From: Imperialibacter sp040222815
GTDB lineage: Bacteria > Bacteroidota > Bacteroidia > Cytophagales > Cyclobacteriaceae
DNA length: 64,000 nt
Direction: 5' to 3'
NCBI RefSeq assembly: GCF_040222815.1
Contig: NZ_JAVKCH010000057.1
Span: 434,001 to 498,000 of the forward strand
In this document: positions 7,963 through 17,036 of the stretch, piece after piece
Position numbering within the stretch: position 1 is the first letter of the stretch
How the letters are laid out: each line of letters begins with the position of its first letter
The notes under the pieces: generated by a model
Database searches by the model: none
Seen by the model: the letters and a program-made list of their open reading frames with translations, nothing else
Told to the model about the DNA's origin: nothing
Program-made: the position numbers and the translations under genes

Positions 7963-10900
7963 ATGAATACAGGAATTGACGCCGTCAAGAGGCAACTTCA
8001 TGATTACAAAAAGAAATACTATACCGACAAGCTGGTTAAAGGTGTTCTCTACTTCCTTCTTGTAGGCCTTTGCCTTTTCTTGACGTTTACCGTATTAGAG
8101 TTCAATTTTCGCTTCGGCACGTGGATCAGGGGCTTTTTGTTGTTTTCTTTTGTCATTCTCACTTCTGGCATACTCCTGATTCGGATTATAAAGCCTCTGT
8201 GGGAGATTTACTCCGGAGGCAAAAACCTTGATGACGCCGAGGCAGCCCGTCAGATCGGGCGGTTTTTTCCCGAAGTGAAAGACAAACTTCTGAATGTACT
8301 GCAGCTCCAAAAAATTACCAATCAGGATGAAAGTCTTCTTTTAGCCAGCATAGACCAAAAAAGCCAGGAGCTCTCAACGATAAAGTTTGTCAATGCGATA
8401 AGAATTAATGCCAACCTTAGCTTTCTAAGGTATTTAGCCATTCCTGTAGGTATCACACTAATATTGCTTCTGCTGATTCCTCAGCTATTTACGGAAAGTG
8501 CCGCCCGGATCATTCAATACAATAAGACCTTTACCCCACCGCCACCGTTTACATTCAATCTCTTGAATGAGTCCCTGGACGGGTTTCGCAATGAGGATTT
8601 TCAATTGAAAATGAGCATTGAAGGAGATAACATCCCCGAAAATGTGTACCTGGAAAATAATGGCCGTCGAATCAAGTTAAACGAAAACGACGAAGGACTC
8701 TTTGAGTTTACCTTTCCGAAAATGCTTGTAAAGACCAACTTTAGGTTCGAAGCGGCAGGGTACTCAAGTGCTGAATATCAGATTACGCTACACAATCGGC
8801 CTCTTCTTAAAAACTTCAACGTCTTCCTTGACTTCCCTTCTTACACCGGCAAACAAGATGTTCTTTTGGAAAACATAGGCAATGTGGAAGTACCTGAGGG
8901 AAGCCAGATCAACTGGCAGTTCAGCACCACAGAAGCCGACAGCTTATGGCTAAAATTTGACAAAGACCAGGAGCCTGTAAAATCACAAATATCTGACAAT
9001 CAGCTATTTGATGTAGAAAAGACGTTTTTCAACCCACAATACTATGAAGTACAGCTAGCCAACAAATTCAGCAAAAATAAAGACAGAATCAGGTACCGAA
9101 TTGAAGTAATAAAAGACAAGGCACCTGAAATTCACGCAGAAATCTTCCAGGACACCACTCTTTTCAGCTTCATTGTGCTGGGCGGGTCGGTGAGCGACGA
9201 CTATGGCCTTACCAAGCTAGCCATTAAGTACCAAACTCAGAATGCTAAGGAAGAATCACTATTCAGCACGCTTCCACTTCCTCTCGACAAAAAGCAGTCT
9301 TCTCAGGGTTTTTATTACCAGTGGCGCATCGACAGCATGAACCTCAAGGAAGGAGAGACGCTTGCCTACTACATAGAAGTAACTGACAATGATGAGGTTA
9401 ATGGGCATAAATCGACACGCACAGGCCTCTATTACATGAAGGTGCCGACGAAAAAAGAGTTAAAAGAGTCGTTGGCAAAGGAAGCTCAGGGTGCCGAAAA
9501 ACAGATTGACAAGAGCCTCGACCAGGCGAAAGAAATTCAGGATCAGATAAAGGAAATAGAGAATCGCCTGAAGACCAAGAAAAAGATGGACTGGCAGGAC
9601 GAGAAGCTGATACAAGACCTGCTGGAAAAAAAAGAGGAGCTGAGCGAAAACATAGAAAAGCTAAAGAACCAGAACAAAGATTTGAATGAGCGTAGAGAAC
9701 GCTTTTCAGAAAGCAGCCCCAAGCTAAAAGACCAAATGGAGAAGCTCCAGTCGCTCATGGATGAACTGCTTGATGATGAAACTAAAAAACTCTACGACGA
9801 ACTGAAAAAACTGCTGGAGGAAAAGTCGCAGCTTGGCGAGGTTCAAAAAATGATGAACCAGATAGAAAACAAGGAAGAAAACCTTGAAAAAGAGCTCGAA
9901 AGAGCCCTGGAGCTTTTCAACAAGATGAAATTTGACTTTAAGCTTGAGGAAATAGTTCAGGACTTGGAAGAAACAAGCAACAAGCAGGAGGAATTAAGCG
10001 AGAAGACTGAAGATGCGGACAACTCTAAAGAAGACCTCATTAAGGAGCAGGAAGAAATCAAAGAAGAGTTTCAGGAGCTTCAAAAAGACATGGAAGAGTT
10101 AAACGAGCTCAACCAGGAGCTCAACAACCCTGAAAGCATGCCGGATTTCAGTGAAGAGAAAGAAGAAGTGGAGAAGAACCAGGAGGAGTCTATTTCTAAT
10201 CTGGAAGAGCAGAAGAGGAAGAAGGCGTCTGACAACCAAAAGAAAAGTGCTCAGCAAATGAAGCAGATGGGTGAAAAGATGCAACAAATGCAAAGCAACA
10301 TGGAGATGGAAATGCTTGAGGAAAACCTCGACAACCTCAGAGACATAGTAGACAACCTCGTTAAGCTCTCATTCAGCCAGGAAACGCTTATGAACAACTT
10401 CAAAGAAGTAAATCAGAGTGATCCGAGGTTTCTTGAATTGTCTCAGGAGCAATTAAAGATAAAGGACGATGCCATTATCGTTAAAGACAGCCTCCTTGCA
10501 CTGGCCAACAGAGTTTTTCAAATTGCCTCCTTTGTAACAAGAGAGGTGAGTGCGCTCAATGAATACATGGATCAAAGCCTTGATGCGCTTAAAGACCGGA
10601 ACAAATCTCTGGCGATCAGCAAGCAGCAATTCTCTATGACATCGATGAACAACCTCGCTTTATTGCTCGACGACGTACTTCAGCAAATGCAACAACAAAT
10701 GGCTGACGCTATGGGCTCACCTCAGAAAGGCAAAAAAGGGCAAAAGAAAAACATGCCGGGCCTGAGCGACCTTCAGAGTGAACTCAGCAAGAAAATTAAC
10801 GATCTCAAAAAAAGCGGAAAAACAGGCAGACAACTATCAGAAGAATTGGCTAAACTTGCTGCCGAGCAAGAAATGATTAGAAGAGAGCTCGAAGCCATGC

Positions 10901-11262
10901 AACAGAAGATGGGTGGCGACAAAGAAGGTGGGCCGGGCGGCCTGGAAGATGCTATCAAAAAGATGGAACAAACCGAAAGAGATCTTGTTAACAAACGACT
11001 GGCCAACATTAGCCAGGAGAGGCAAGAAGACATCGTAACACGGCTTTTAGAAGCAGAAAACTCTGAAAGAGAAAGAGAACTTAGCAAGGAGAGGGAAGGA
11101 GAGGCCGCAAAAGATTTCGAAAGAAAGATACCGGCAGCTTTTGAGGAGTATAAGCAGCTAAAAGAAAAGGAAATTGAATTGCTTAAAACTGTTCCTCCTA
11201 AATTGAACCCTTATTACAAAAAAGAGGTAAATGAGTACTTTAAACGTATTGGCAGCAATTAA
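7963..11262 (+). CDS. DUF4175 family large membrane protein with long coiled coils
   Basis: This 1099-residue protein has three N-terminal membrane helices (about residues 22-43, 52-78 and 156-175). An extracytoplasmic beta-rich region of about 300 residues follows, then very long charged coiled coils (roughly 490-760 and 920-1070) rich in Glu, Lys and Gln. The layout matches the DUF4175 family, common in Bacteroidetes and of unknown function. An ATG at 7939 and a TTG at 7933 lie upstream in frame. I prefer 7963 because AAGGAGG at 7951-7957 gives a rare, well-spaced ribosome site. An anti-sigma-like ATPase and ybeY follow closely and are probably cotranscribed. Family knowledge gives no mechanism, but the shape suggests a cell-envelope scaffold. 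Confidence 0.83.
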   Translation: MNTGIDAVKRQLHDYKKKYYTDKLVKGVLYFLLVGLCLFLTFTVLEFNFRFGTWIRGFLLFSFVILTSGILLIRIIKPLWEIYSGGKNLDDAEAARQIGRFFPEVKDKLLNVLQLQKITNQDESLLLASIDQKSQELSTIKFVNAIRINANLSFLRYLAIPVGITLILLLLIPQLFTESAARIIQYNKTFTPPPPFTFNLLNESLDGFRNEDFQLKMSIEGDNIPENVYLENNGRRIKLNENDEGLFEFTFPKMLVKTNFRFEAAGYSSAEYQITLHNRPLLKNFNVFLDFPSYTGKQDVLLENIGNVEVPEGSQINWQFSTTEADSLWLKFDKDQEPVKSQISDNQLFDVEKTFFNPQYYEVQLANKFSKNKDRIRYRIEVIKDKAPEIHAEIFQDTTLFSFIVLGGSVSDDYGLTKLAIKYQTQNAKEESLFSTLPLPLDKKQSSQGFYYQWRIDSMNLKEGETLAYYIEVTDNDEVNGHKSTRTGLYYMKVPTKKELKESLAKEAQGAEKQIDKSLDQAKEIQDQIKEIENRLKTKKKMDWQDEKLIQDLLEKKEELSENIEKLKNQNKDLNERRERFSESSPKLKDQMEKLQSLMDELLDDETKKLYDELKKLLEEKSQLGEVQKMMNQIENKEENLEKELERALELFNKMKFDFKLEEIVQDLEETSNKQEELSEKTEDADNSKEDLIKEQEEIKEEFQELQKDMEELNELNQELNNPESMPDFSEEKEEVEKNQEESISNLEEQKRKKASDNQKKSAQQMKQMGEKMQQMQSNMEMEMLEENLDNLRDIVDNLVKLSFSQETLMNNFKEVNQSDPRFLELSQEQLKIKDDAIIVKDSLLALANRVFQIASFVTREVSALNEYMDQSLDALKDRNKSLAISKQQFSMTSMNNLALLLDDVLQQMQQQMADAMGSPQKGKKGQKKNMPGLSDLQSELSKKINDLKKSGKTGRQLSEELAKLAAEQEMIRRELEAMQQKMGGDKEGGPGGLEDAIKKMEQTERDLVNKRLANISQERQEDIVTRLLEAENSERERELSKEREGEAAKDFERKIPAAFEEYKQLKEKEIELLKTVPPKLNPYYKKEVNEYFKRIGSN

Positions 11263-11273
11263 CCCGCTTAGAA

Positions 11274-11675
11274 ATGGATAATATCAAAATCGAGATTCCT
11301 TCTCTTCCTGAGAATATTAGAATCGTTGAGAGTTTTATCGACAACGCTAAAGAACGATTCAGTCTTGAAGATGATATCTATGGCAATATCATGATTGCTG
11401 TAACCGAAGCCGTAAACAATGCCATACTACATGGGAACGGAAAGGACGCTCACAAGAATGTGTTGCTGCAACTGTCATTACTCAATGAAAACCTTCAATT
11501 CACAGTTCAGGATGAAGGGATCGGCTTCGACTACCACCACCTGCCAGATCCCACTGCGCCAGAAAACCTCGAGAAGCCCGGAGGGAGAGGCATCTTCCTA
11601 ATGAAGAACCTGTGTGACGAAGTTAAGTTCCACGAAGGCGGCAAAAAGGTAGACCTGATCTTTTACCTGGGCTAG
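11274..11675 (+). CDS. Anti-sigma-like ATP-binding protein (HATPase_c_2)
   Basis: This 133-residue GHKL-fold protein of the RsbW/SpoIIAB type lacks a histidine phospho-acceptor domain. The N box EAVNNAILHGN lies at residues 45-55, DEGIGFD at about 79-85 and GGRGIFLMKNL at about 104-114. Such proteins bind ATP and act as serine kinases on anti-sigma antagonists, or hold sigma factors. No partner sigma or antagonist gene is next to it, so its target is unknown. It begins 11 bp after the DUF4175 gene and its TAG is one base from the ybeY start, which suggests one operon. Confidence 0.85.
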   Translation: MDNIKIEIPSLPENIRIVESFIDNAKERFSLEDDIYGNIMIAVTEAVNNAILHGNGKDAHKNVLLQLSLLNENLQFTVQDEGIGFDYHHLPDPTAPENLEKPGGRGIFLMKNLCDEVKFHEGGKKVDLIFYLG

Positions 11676-11676
11676 G

Positions 11677-12102
11677 ATGAAAATCACCTTCTTTAGTGAA
11701 GAGATAACTTTCAAACTAGCTTCTCCCAACAAAGTTCGTTCCTGGATTAAAGAAGTGATACGCTTGGAGAAGCATACCCTTGCAGAGGTTTCCTATGTAT
11801 TCTGCTCCGACGACTACTTGCACAATATGAACGTGCAGTATCTCAATCACGATACACTTACTGACATCATTACTTTTGATAACTCAGAGGAAGAAGAACA
11901 GATCGAAGGTGATATATTCATCAGCATTGACCGTGTCAAAGAAAACGCCGCCCGACTAAATCTTCCTTTTGAGAACGAACTACATCGAGTTATGATCCAT
12001 GGCATTCTTCATTTGTGTGGTTACAAAGACAAGGCAAGTTCAGAAAGGGAGCTTATGAGAAAAAAAGAAGATGCTTGTTTATCTTTGCTCCCGGATCAAT
12101 AA
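11677..12102 (+). CDS. ybeY: Endoribonuclease YbeY (rRNA maturation)
   Basis: This 141-residue metal-dependent RNase takes part in 16S rRNA 3' maturation and ribosome quality control. The signature HGILHLCGYKDK lies at residues 108-119. His108 and His112 are the first two metal ligands. The third ligand, His in most bacteria (GYDH), is absent here: the sequence reads GYKDK, with Asp118 as the nearest candidate. I recall this variant from other Bacteroidetes, so it is probably a lineage trait, not decay. The gene starts one base after the preceding stop. The first parS-like palindrome begins directly after its stop codon. Confidence 0.93.
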   Translation: MKITFFSEEITFKLASPNKVRSWIKEVIRLEKHTLAEVSYVFCSDDYLHNMNVQYLNHDTLTDIITFDNSEEEEQIEGDIFISIDRVKENAARLNLPFENELHRVMIHGILHLCGYKDKASSERELMRKKEDACLSLLPDQ

Positions 12103-12120
12103 TGTTCCACGTGGAACATT
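12101..12120. promoter_or_regulatory. parS-like centromere site 1
   Basis: TGTTCCACGTGGAACA at 12103-12118 is a perfect 16-bp palindrome, extended to 20 bp by flanking AA/TT. It matches the chromosomal ParB-binding parS site (Bacillus form TGTTTCACGTGAAACA, Pseudomonas core GTTCCACGTGGAAC). Its place just before mnmG, a classic origin neighbour, supports the call. Confidence 0.8.
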
Positions 12121-12160
12121 CTTTCTTCTCACTCTGTTGCTAACACTAACAATACCTAGA

Positions 12161-12177
12161 CGTTCCACGTGGAACAT
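12161..12177. promoter_or_regulatory. parS-like centromere site 2
   Basis: CGTTCCACGTGGAACA at 12161-12176 contains the same 14-bp core GTTCCACGTGGAAC (12162-12175). It is 58 bp centre to centre from site 1 and 9 bp before the mnmG start. Paired sites are common in parS clusters. ParB bound here could also affect mnmG transcription. Confidence 0.78.
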
Positions 12178-12185
12178 CAAAATAT

Positions 12186-14051
12186 ATGTTTCCTAAATAC
12201 GATGTAATAGTAGTAGGGGCTGGACATGCTGGCTGTGAAGCCGCACATGCTGCAGCCACCATGGGTTCCAAAGTGCTGCTTGTGACTATGAACATGGGCA
12301 CTATTGCACAGATGTCGTGCAACCCTGCGATGGGTGGCGTAGCCAAAGGACAAATAGTGCGTGAAATAGATGCCCTGGGTGGCATGTCGGGTATTATCAC
12401 CGACAAGACCATGATCCAGTTCAGGATGCTCAACAAGTCGAAAGGACCCGCAATGTGGAGCCCACGAGCTCAAAGCGACAGAATGAGATTCGCAGAGGAA
12501 TGGCGGTTAACGTTAGAGCGCAATCCAAACGTAGACTTTTGGCAAGAGATGGTGGTCGGGTTGCTTGTCAAAGACGGAAAAGCTGTTGGCGTTAAAACAA
12601 GCCTCGGAATAGAAATCGAATCAGGCGCTGTTGTCCTTACAAACGGGACCTTCCTCAACGGCGTCATCCACATAGGAGAAAAGAAGTTTGGAGGGGGCCG
12701 CACTGGCGAGCATGCGGCAAAGGGCATCACCGAGCAGCTTCAAACACTTGGTTTTGAGTCCGGCAGAATGAAAACTGGCACGCCACCCCGAGTTGATGGC
12801 CGCAGCCTCAACTACGACGCCATGGAGGAACAAAAGGGAGATGCCGAACCTGGCAAGTTTTCGTATAGCGAAGAAACCACTCCCTTAGCAACACAAGCCA
12901 GCTGCTATATCACCTACACCAACCCGGAAGTACACAGTATACTTGAGACTGGCTTTGAGAAGTCACCCATGTTCGCCGGACGGATAAAGGGTATTGGGCC
13001 ACGCTATTGCCCTTCAATAGAAGACAAGATCAACCGCTTTTCTGAGAGAGACCGGCACCAGATATTTGTTGAGCCAGAGGGCTGGAACACCGTTGAGGTA
13101 TATGTCAATGGCTTTTCCACCTCGCTACCAGAAGACGTACAAATAAAGGCACTAAGGAAAATACCCGGCTTTGAGAAGGCCAGAATGTTCAGGCCTGGCT
13201 ATGCCATCGAATACGACTACTTTCCACCTACACAACTCAATCTTACCTTAGAAACAAAGCTCATCCAGCATCTGTACTTTGCCGGACAAATCAACGGCAC
13301 CACTGGCTACGAAGAGGCGGCATCGCAGGGGCTTATGGCGGGTATTAACGCCCACCTCAAAAACAACGAGAAACATCCCCTGATACTCACCAGGTCTGAA
13401 GCATATATTGGTGTACTCATTGACGACCTTATCAATAAAGGCACCGAAGAACCATACAGAATGTTTACCTCACGTGCGGAGTTTCGAATACTTCTGAGAC
13501 AAGACAATGCCGACATAAGACTAACCGAAAAAGGCCATGGCATAGGTTTGGCGTCCGCCCAACGACTCGCAGCAACCAGGGACAAAATTGCTCAGAGCAA
13601 TCAAATACATGCCGTTCTGAAACAACTCAAATACACCCCAGAAGAAATCAACGAAGAGCTCACAACGATAGATACCGCTACGATAAAGGAAAAAACATCC
13701 GCTTACACACTTTTAAAGCGGCCACAAATTAGCCTTTCTGAACTGCTCAAATTGCATAGCAAAACCGCCGATGCGTTAAAGCCATATACAAAAGAAGCCA
13801 TAGAGCAGAGCGAGATAGAAATCAAATACGAAACCTATATCGTGAAAGAGAAAGAGCTAGCCGATAAAGTTCACTTACTGGAAAACCACAGGATAGATCC
13901 ACTCTTTGACTACTACAAAATAACAGCCCTCTCTTCGGAGGCACGTGAAAAACTACTAAAAATAAAACCACACACGTTAGGGCAGGCTTCCAGAATAAGC
14001 GGCGTTAACCCAGCAGATATCTCAATACTAATGGTATACATGGGGAGGTAA
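12186..14051 (+). CDS. mnmG: tRNA uridine-5-carboxymethylaminomethyl modification enzyme MnmG
   Basis: This 621-residue protein (GidA) works with MnmE to install cmnm5 groups on U34 of tRNAs, using FAD, glycine or ammonium and methylene-tetrahydrofolate. The Rossmann FAD motif GAGHAG lies at residues 11-16. The family signatures GPRYCPSIEDK and TGYEEAASQG are present, followed by the helical C-terminal domain that binds MnmE. The length is normal. It starts 9 bp after the second parS-like site and its stop directly abuts the methyltransferase gene. mnmG is found beside the chromosome origin in many bacteria, which agrees with the origin candidate about 2.6 kb downstream. Confidence 0.97.
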   Translation: MFPKYDVIVVGAGHAGCEAAHAAATMGSKVLLVTMNMGTIAQMSCNPAMGGVAKGQIVREIDALGGMSGIITDKTMIQFRMLNKSKGPAMWSPRAQSDRMRFAEEWRLTLERNPNVDFWQEMVVGLLVKDGKAVGVKTSLGIEIESGAVVLTNGTFLNGVIHIGEKKFGGGRTGEHAAKGITEQLQTLGFESGRMKTGTPPRVDGRSLNYDAMEEQKGDAEPGKFSYSEETTPLATQASCYITYTNPEVHSILETGFEKSPMFAGRIKGIGPRYCPSIEDKINRFSERDRHQIFVEPEGWNTVEVYVNGFSTSLPEDVQIKALRKIPGFEKARMFRPGYAIEYDYFPPTQLNLTLETKLIQHLYFAGQINGTTGYEEAASQGLMAGINAHLKNNEKHPLILTRSEAYIGVLIDDLINKGTEEPYRMFTSRAEFRILLRQDNADIRLTEKGHGIGLASAQRLAATRDKIAQSNQIHAVLKQLKYTPEEINEELTTIDTATIKEKTSAYTLLKRPQISLSELLKLHSKTADALKPYTKEAIEQSEIEIKYETYIVKEKELADKVHLLENHRIDPLFDYYKITALSSEAREKLLKIKPHTLGQASRISGVNPADISILMVYMGR

Positions 14052-14057
14052 TTGGAC

Positions 14058-14939
14058 ATGTACGAACGAATAGACGAGTGCCCCATTTGCTCAAACACCG
14101 ATTTAAGAAACAGCCTTATCTGCAAAGATCATCTTGTTTCTCGACAGAGTTTTGCTATCTCTACATGCACTTCGTGTGGCCTGCTAATAACCAACCCACG
14201 ACCCAACAAAGAAACCATCTCTCAGTTCTACGACTCAAGTAACTACCTATCGCATAACAGTGACGGTAGCCTAATGAGTAGACTCTATTCATTAGCTCAA
14301 CGTTATACGTTGTGGTACAAATTCCGATTGATCAAAAAACTAGCAAAACCTGGCAGCAGACTTCTGGATTACGGCTGTGGTGTTGGCCAGTTTATGCAAT
14401 ACATGGAATCAAACAAATACCAGGTCCGGGGAGTAGAGCCATCGGAGGTAGGTCTTTCCAAAGCGATGAGTAAACAGCTATCAGTCTACCGAAACCTGGC
14501 ATCGGTTAAAGAGGCAGAAGCAAAATTTGAAGTAATCACTTTGTGGCACGTTCTTGAGCATGTGCATGAACTCAACGTCACAATAAAACAGCTAAAAAAG
14601 CTGTTGAGCAAAAGCGGGTATTTGGTTGTAGCGGTTCCAAACACCAAGAGCTGGGATGCACAACACTATAAAGAACACTGGGCTGCTTACGATGTACCTC
14701 GTCATCTATTTCATTTCGATGATGAAAATATCAAAATGCTGCTAAAATCAAACAGACTTTCTTTCGTTAAAAAAGCACCGTTATATCTTGATTCCTTCTA
14801 TATCAGCCTATTATCAGAAACGCACGTCAACAGCAGCAATAAAATCATCAAGTCCATCATAAATGGTTGTAAATCAAATATTTACGGAGCCAGGACAAGT
14901 CAATACAGCAGTATGATCTACATTTTCCAAAAGAAATGA
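14058..14939 (+). CDS. Class I SAM-dependent methyltransferase with N-terminal zinc-ribbon-like region
   Basis: This 293-residue protein opens with two CxxC pairs (Cys8/Cys11 and Cys37/Cys40), suggesting a small zinc ribbon. A Methyltransf_23-type Rossmann domain with the SAM-binding motif DYGCGVG at residues 104-110 follows. Such enzymes are often found with sugar or O-antigen pathways, but the substrate cannot be told here. I chose the ATG at 14058; a TTG two codons earlier touches the mnmG stop. The last 4 bp overlap the next gene (ATGA), so mnmG, this gene and the lipoprotein probably share a transcript. Confidence 0.82.
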   Translation: MYERIDECPICSNTDLRNSLICKDHLVSRQSFAISTCTSCGLLITNPRPNKETISQFYDSSNYLSHNSDGSLMSRLYSLAQRYTLWYKFRLIKKLAKPGSRLLDYGCGVGQFMQYMESNKYQVRGVEPSEVGLSKAMSKQLSVYRNLASVKEAEAKFEVITLWHVLEHVHELNVTIKQLKKLLSKSGYLVVAVPNTKSWDAQHYKEHWAAYDVPRHLFHFDDENIKMLLKSNRLSFVKKAPLYLDSFYISLLSETHVNSSNKIIKSIINGCKSNIYGARTSQYSSMIYIFQKK

Positions 14940-16678
14940 AAAATATACTTCTTTCAGCTTTTCTTGCTGCATATGCATTTGTCCTTTACACCTCATGTGC
15001 CAGCCAACAACCCGTAACCGGAGGAGCAAAAGACACTATTCCTCCCACTCTTCTGGAATCGTATCCTATTAACAAGTCTCTCAACTTTAAAGATCAGAAA
15101 ATTACCCTGGTCTTTGATGAGTTCATTAAGGAAGACCAAATCAAAACTAAACTTATCATTACCCCGGATGATCAAAACAAATTTGATGTACTCATAAAAA
15201 AAACAAGCATAACACTAGAGTTCGAAAACCCATTTGCTGACAGCACCACCTACACGTTAAATTTTAACAGCACTATTTCAGACATCACCGAAAACAACGA
15301 TGCGGAAAATATCATACTGGCATTTAGCACCACCACCTACATCGACTCGTTGTCAATCACCGGTAGCATAATCGATCTGATGACCCAGGAACCTCTGAAA
15401 GAAATAACCGTGGCACTCTACCAAGCGAAAGACACAACGGACATATTTAACAAACGACCTCTTTACTTTGCAAAAACAGCAGAGGACGGAACCTATTCCA
15501 TAGAGAATCTTAAAAACGGGAGTTACAGGATTTATGCCTTTCAGGACAAGAACAAAAACAACTTATGTGAATCGAATGATGAGCCGCATGGATTCATTGC
15601 AGACACACTGGCCCTAACACAAAATATTGACTCCCTTGTCATCCCCATTATCCGGAACGATGTAAGGCCGCTCGCCCAGCTCAACTCCCGCACTTCGGGA
15701 ATCCACTTCGAAAGCCGCTACAATAAACCACTTAAAGATTTCAGTGTGCAAATTCTGGATTCATTGAAACTTCCCAACTGGACAATTGAAGCCAACCTTA
15801 CAACAGACGGCAGAGGCATAATATTCTATCCAGTCTCCAACCCAAAAAAAGACAGCCTACAGATAGCCATCACCTCCATAGACAGTACCTACAATCAAAC
15901 CATAGACACCGCCTACTTAAAGTTTACGTCAAGTAAGCGAACCATACCGCCATTCACATTCACCACCGTTCCTGCAAAAGACGAACAGATACTTGAGAAA
16001 ACAACCTTTACTTTATCGTTTACTAAGCCGGTGGCAACACACTACATCGCCGACTCGATGAGAGTTTCTATAGACACCCTTGTTCAGCACCCGATCAGGG
16101 TAGACACCATCATATGGAACAGTCACAAAACCAGAGCAACCGTCAACACGCAAATTGACAAGAAAATAGTACTCAACGCAAAACTTCGTTACGAGCACCT
16201 AACTGACTCCTTAAAATCCGATACGTCATCGATCGACTTTAAGCGCTACAACAAAATCAAAAACTTACTGGATAAAGTAGAAGATAACTACACCCGAGTT
16301 AAACTGCCAAAAGGAACCTTTTTTTCAGTAGATGGCGACACTTCATACACAGAAAACATACCACTGAGGTTTATAAACAGCGAGGAAAGAGGAATAATAA
16401 GAGGCAATATTATCACGGATCAAACCCACTACACTCTTCAACTCGTAACCAACAAATACAAAGTAGTTTTCTCACAACCAGGCACGCCCAGTTTCGAATT
16501 CAAGAATGTCCCTCCGGGCGACTACACCTTCAGAGTCCTAATCGATGATAATAAAGACGGCGTATGGTCAACCGGAAACAGCCTTAAACGAATAGAGCCT
16601 GAGAGTGTGTACATATATCCCGAATTCTTCAACGTTAGGCAAAACTGGACACAGGAAAATATTGAGCTTACCTTCTAG
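14936..16678 (+). CDS. Ig-like (Big_5) domain lipoprotein
   Basis: This 580-residue envelope protein has a signal peptide ending in YTSC (Cys21), so it is likely lipid-anchored. The mature part begins with an SbsA-type Ig-like domain (Big_5) around residues 36-125. A carboxypeptidase-regulatory-like fold around 140-215 follows, then further beta-rich segments. Proteins of this plan are common in Cytophagales and Flavobacteria with no known activity; a structural or surface role is inferred. The start overlaps the methyltransferase stop by 4 bp. The coding strand is C-rich in the stretches I counted. The gene ends at the left edge of the origin candidate. Confidence 0.75.
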   Translation: MKNILLSAFLAAYAFVLYTSCASQQPVTGGAKDTIPPTLLESYPINKSLNFKDQKITLVFDEFIKEDQIKTKLIITPDDQNKFDVLIKKTSITLEFENPFADSTTYTLNFNSTISDITENNDAENIILAFSTTTYIDSLSITGSIIDLMTQEPLKEITVALYQAKDTTDIFNKRPLYFAKTAEDGTYSIENLKNGSYRIYAFQDKNKNNLCESNDEPHGFIADTLALTQNIDSLVIPIIRNDVRPLAQLNSRTSGIHFESRYNKPLKDFSVQILDSLKLPNWTIEANLTTDGRGIIFYPVSNPKKDSLQIAITSIDSTYNQTIDTAYLKFTSSKRTIPPFTFTTVPAKDEQILEKTTFTLSFTKPVATHYIADSMRVSIDTLVQHPIRVDTIIWNSHKTRATVNTQIDKKIVLNAKLRYEHLTDSLKSDTSSIDFKRYNKIKNLLDKVEDNYTRVKLPKGTFFSVDGDTSYTENIPLRFINSEERGIIRGNIITDQTHYTLQLVTNKYKVVFSQPGTPSFEFKNVPPGDYTFRVLIDDNKDGVWSTGNSLKRIEPESVYIYPEFFNVRQNWTQENIELTF

Positions 16679-16946
16679 TGGAAAACTCAGCTTAGCCTGT
16701 GTTTAACTGCCCAAGTTCTCCACAACCAGAACCAAGTCGAGCGCAACAATCAAGGCCATTTTCAAACAAGCAGCTTTGTACACATTTCAGTTACCGGTTA
16801 CCAACACAGTCACGGAAAAAAGATACCCACACAACCAAACCCCCACCTATCAACAAACTCACTCCATTTGCTAATCACATCCGTTTCAATGTTAACATAT
16901 TGTTTGAAACTCCAGTTGAATCAACAATTACCCTATGCTAATTTTC

Positions 16947-16955
16947 TTATCCACA
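16947..16955 (+). promoter_or_regulatory. DnaA box 1
   Basis: TTATCCACA is a perfect match to the DnaA-box consensus TTATNCACA. It lies on the left edge of the A+T-rich tract of the origin candidate. Confidence 0.75.
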
Positions 16956-16964
16956 AATCCACAG

Positions 16965-17027
16965 ACTTAATAATACTCTTCAATTAATCTTTTAAAAAAT
17001 TAGTTATATATATTAGAAAACAGAAAA
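16965..17027. other. A+T-rich tract, possible DNA unwinding element
   Basis: Of 63 bases, 54 are A or T (86%), including TTTTAAAAAATTA and TTATATATATTA, bounded by inward-facing DnaA boxes. This is the layout expected of a duplex-unwinding element. It could also carry the promoter of the TPR gene. Confidence 0.55.
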
Positions 17028-17036
17028 TGTGGATAA
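17028..17036 (-). promoter_or_regulatory. DnaA box 2, abutting the TPR gene start
   Basis: TGTGGATAA is the exact reverse complement of DnaA box 1. It ends one base before the ATG at 17037, so DnaA bound here would cover the translation start region of the downstream gene's DNA. Confidence 0.75.

Larger units (their letters stand above)
16679..17036. other. Candidate chromosomal replication origin (oriC)
   Basis: This 358-bp non-coding gap has two perfect DnaA boxes in opposite orientation (16947-16955 and 17028-17036). They flank a tract (16965-17027) in which 54 of 63 bases are A or T, a plausible unwinding element. Near-matches TTCTCCACA (16716), TTGTACACA (16776) and AAATCCACA (16955) add to the cluster. 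Hand counts show C over G on the + strand to the left (14161-14220: G 8, C 21; 15961-16020: G 8, C 16) and G over C to the right (17281-17400: G 35, C 21). On the right the excess persists in minus-strand genes (30361-30420: G 22, C 13). mnmG and parS-like sites are nearby. dnaA itself is not in the window. Confidence 0.65.

Noticed and set aside
16699..16941. 80-codon open frame inside the origin candidate
   Set aside because: Low-complexity composition, no recognisable motif, no ribosome site, and it overlaps the weak DnaA boxes. Stop codons are only missing because the strand is C-rich.
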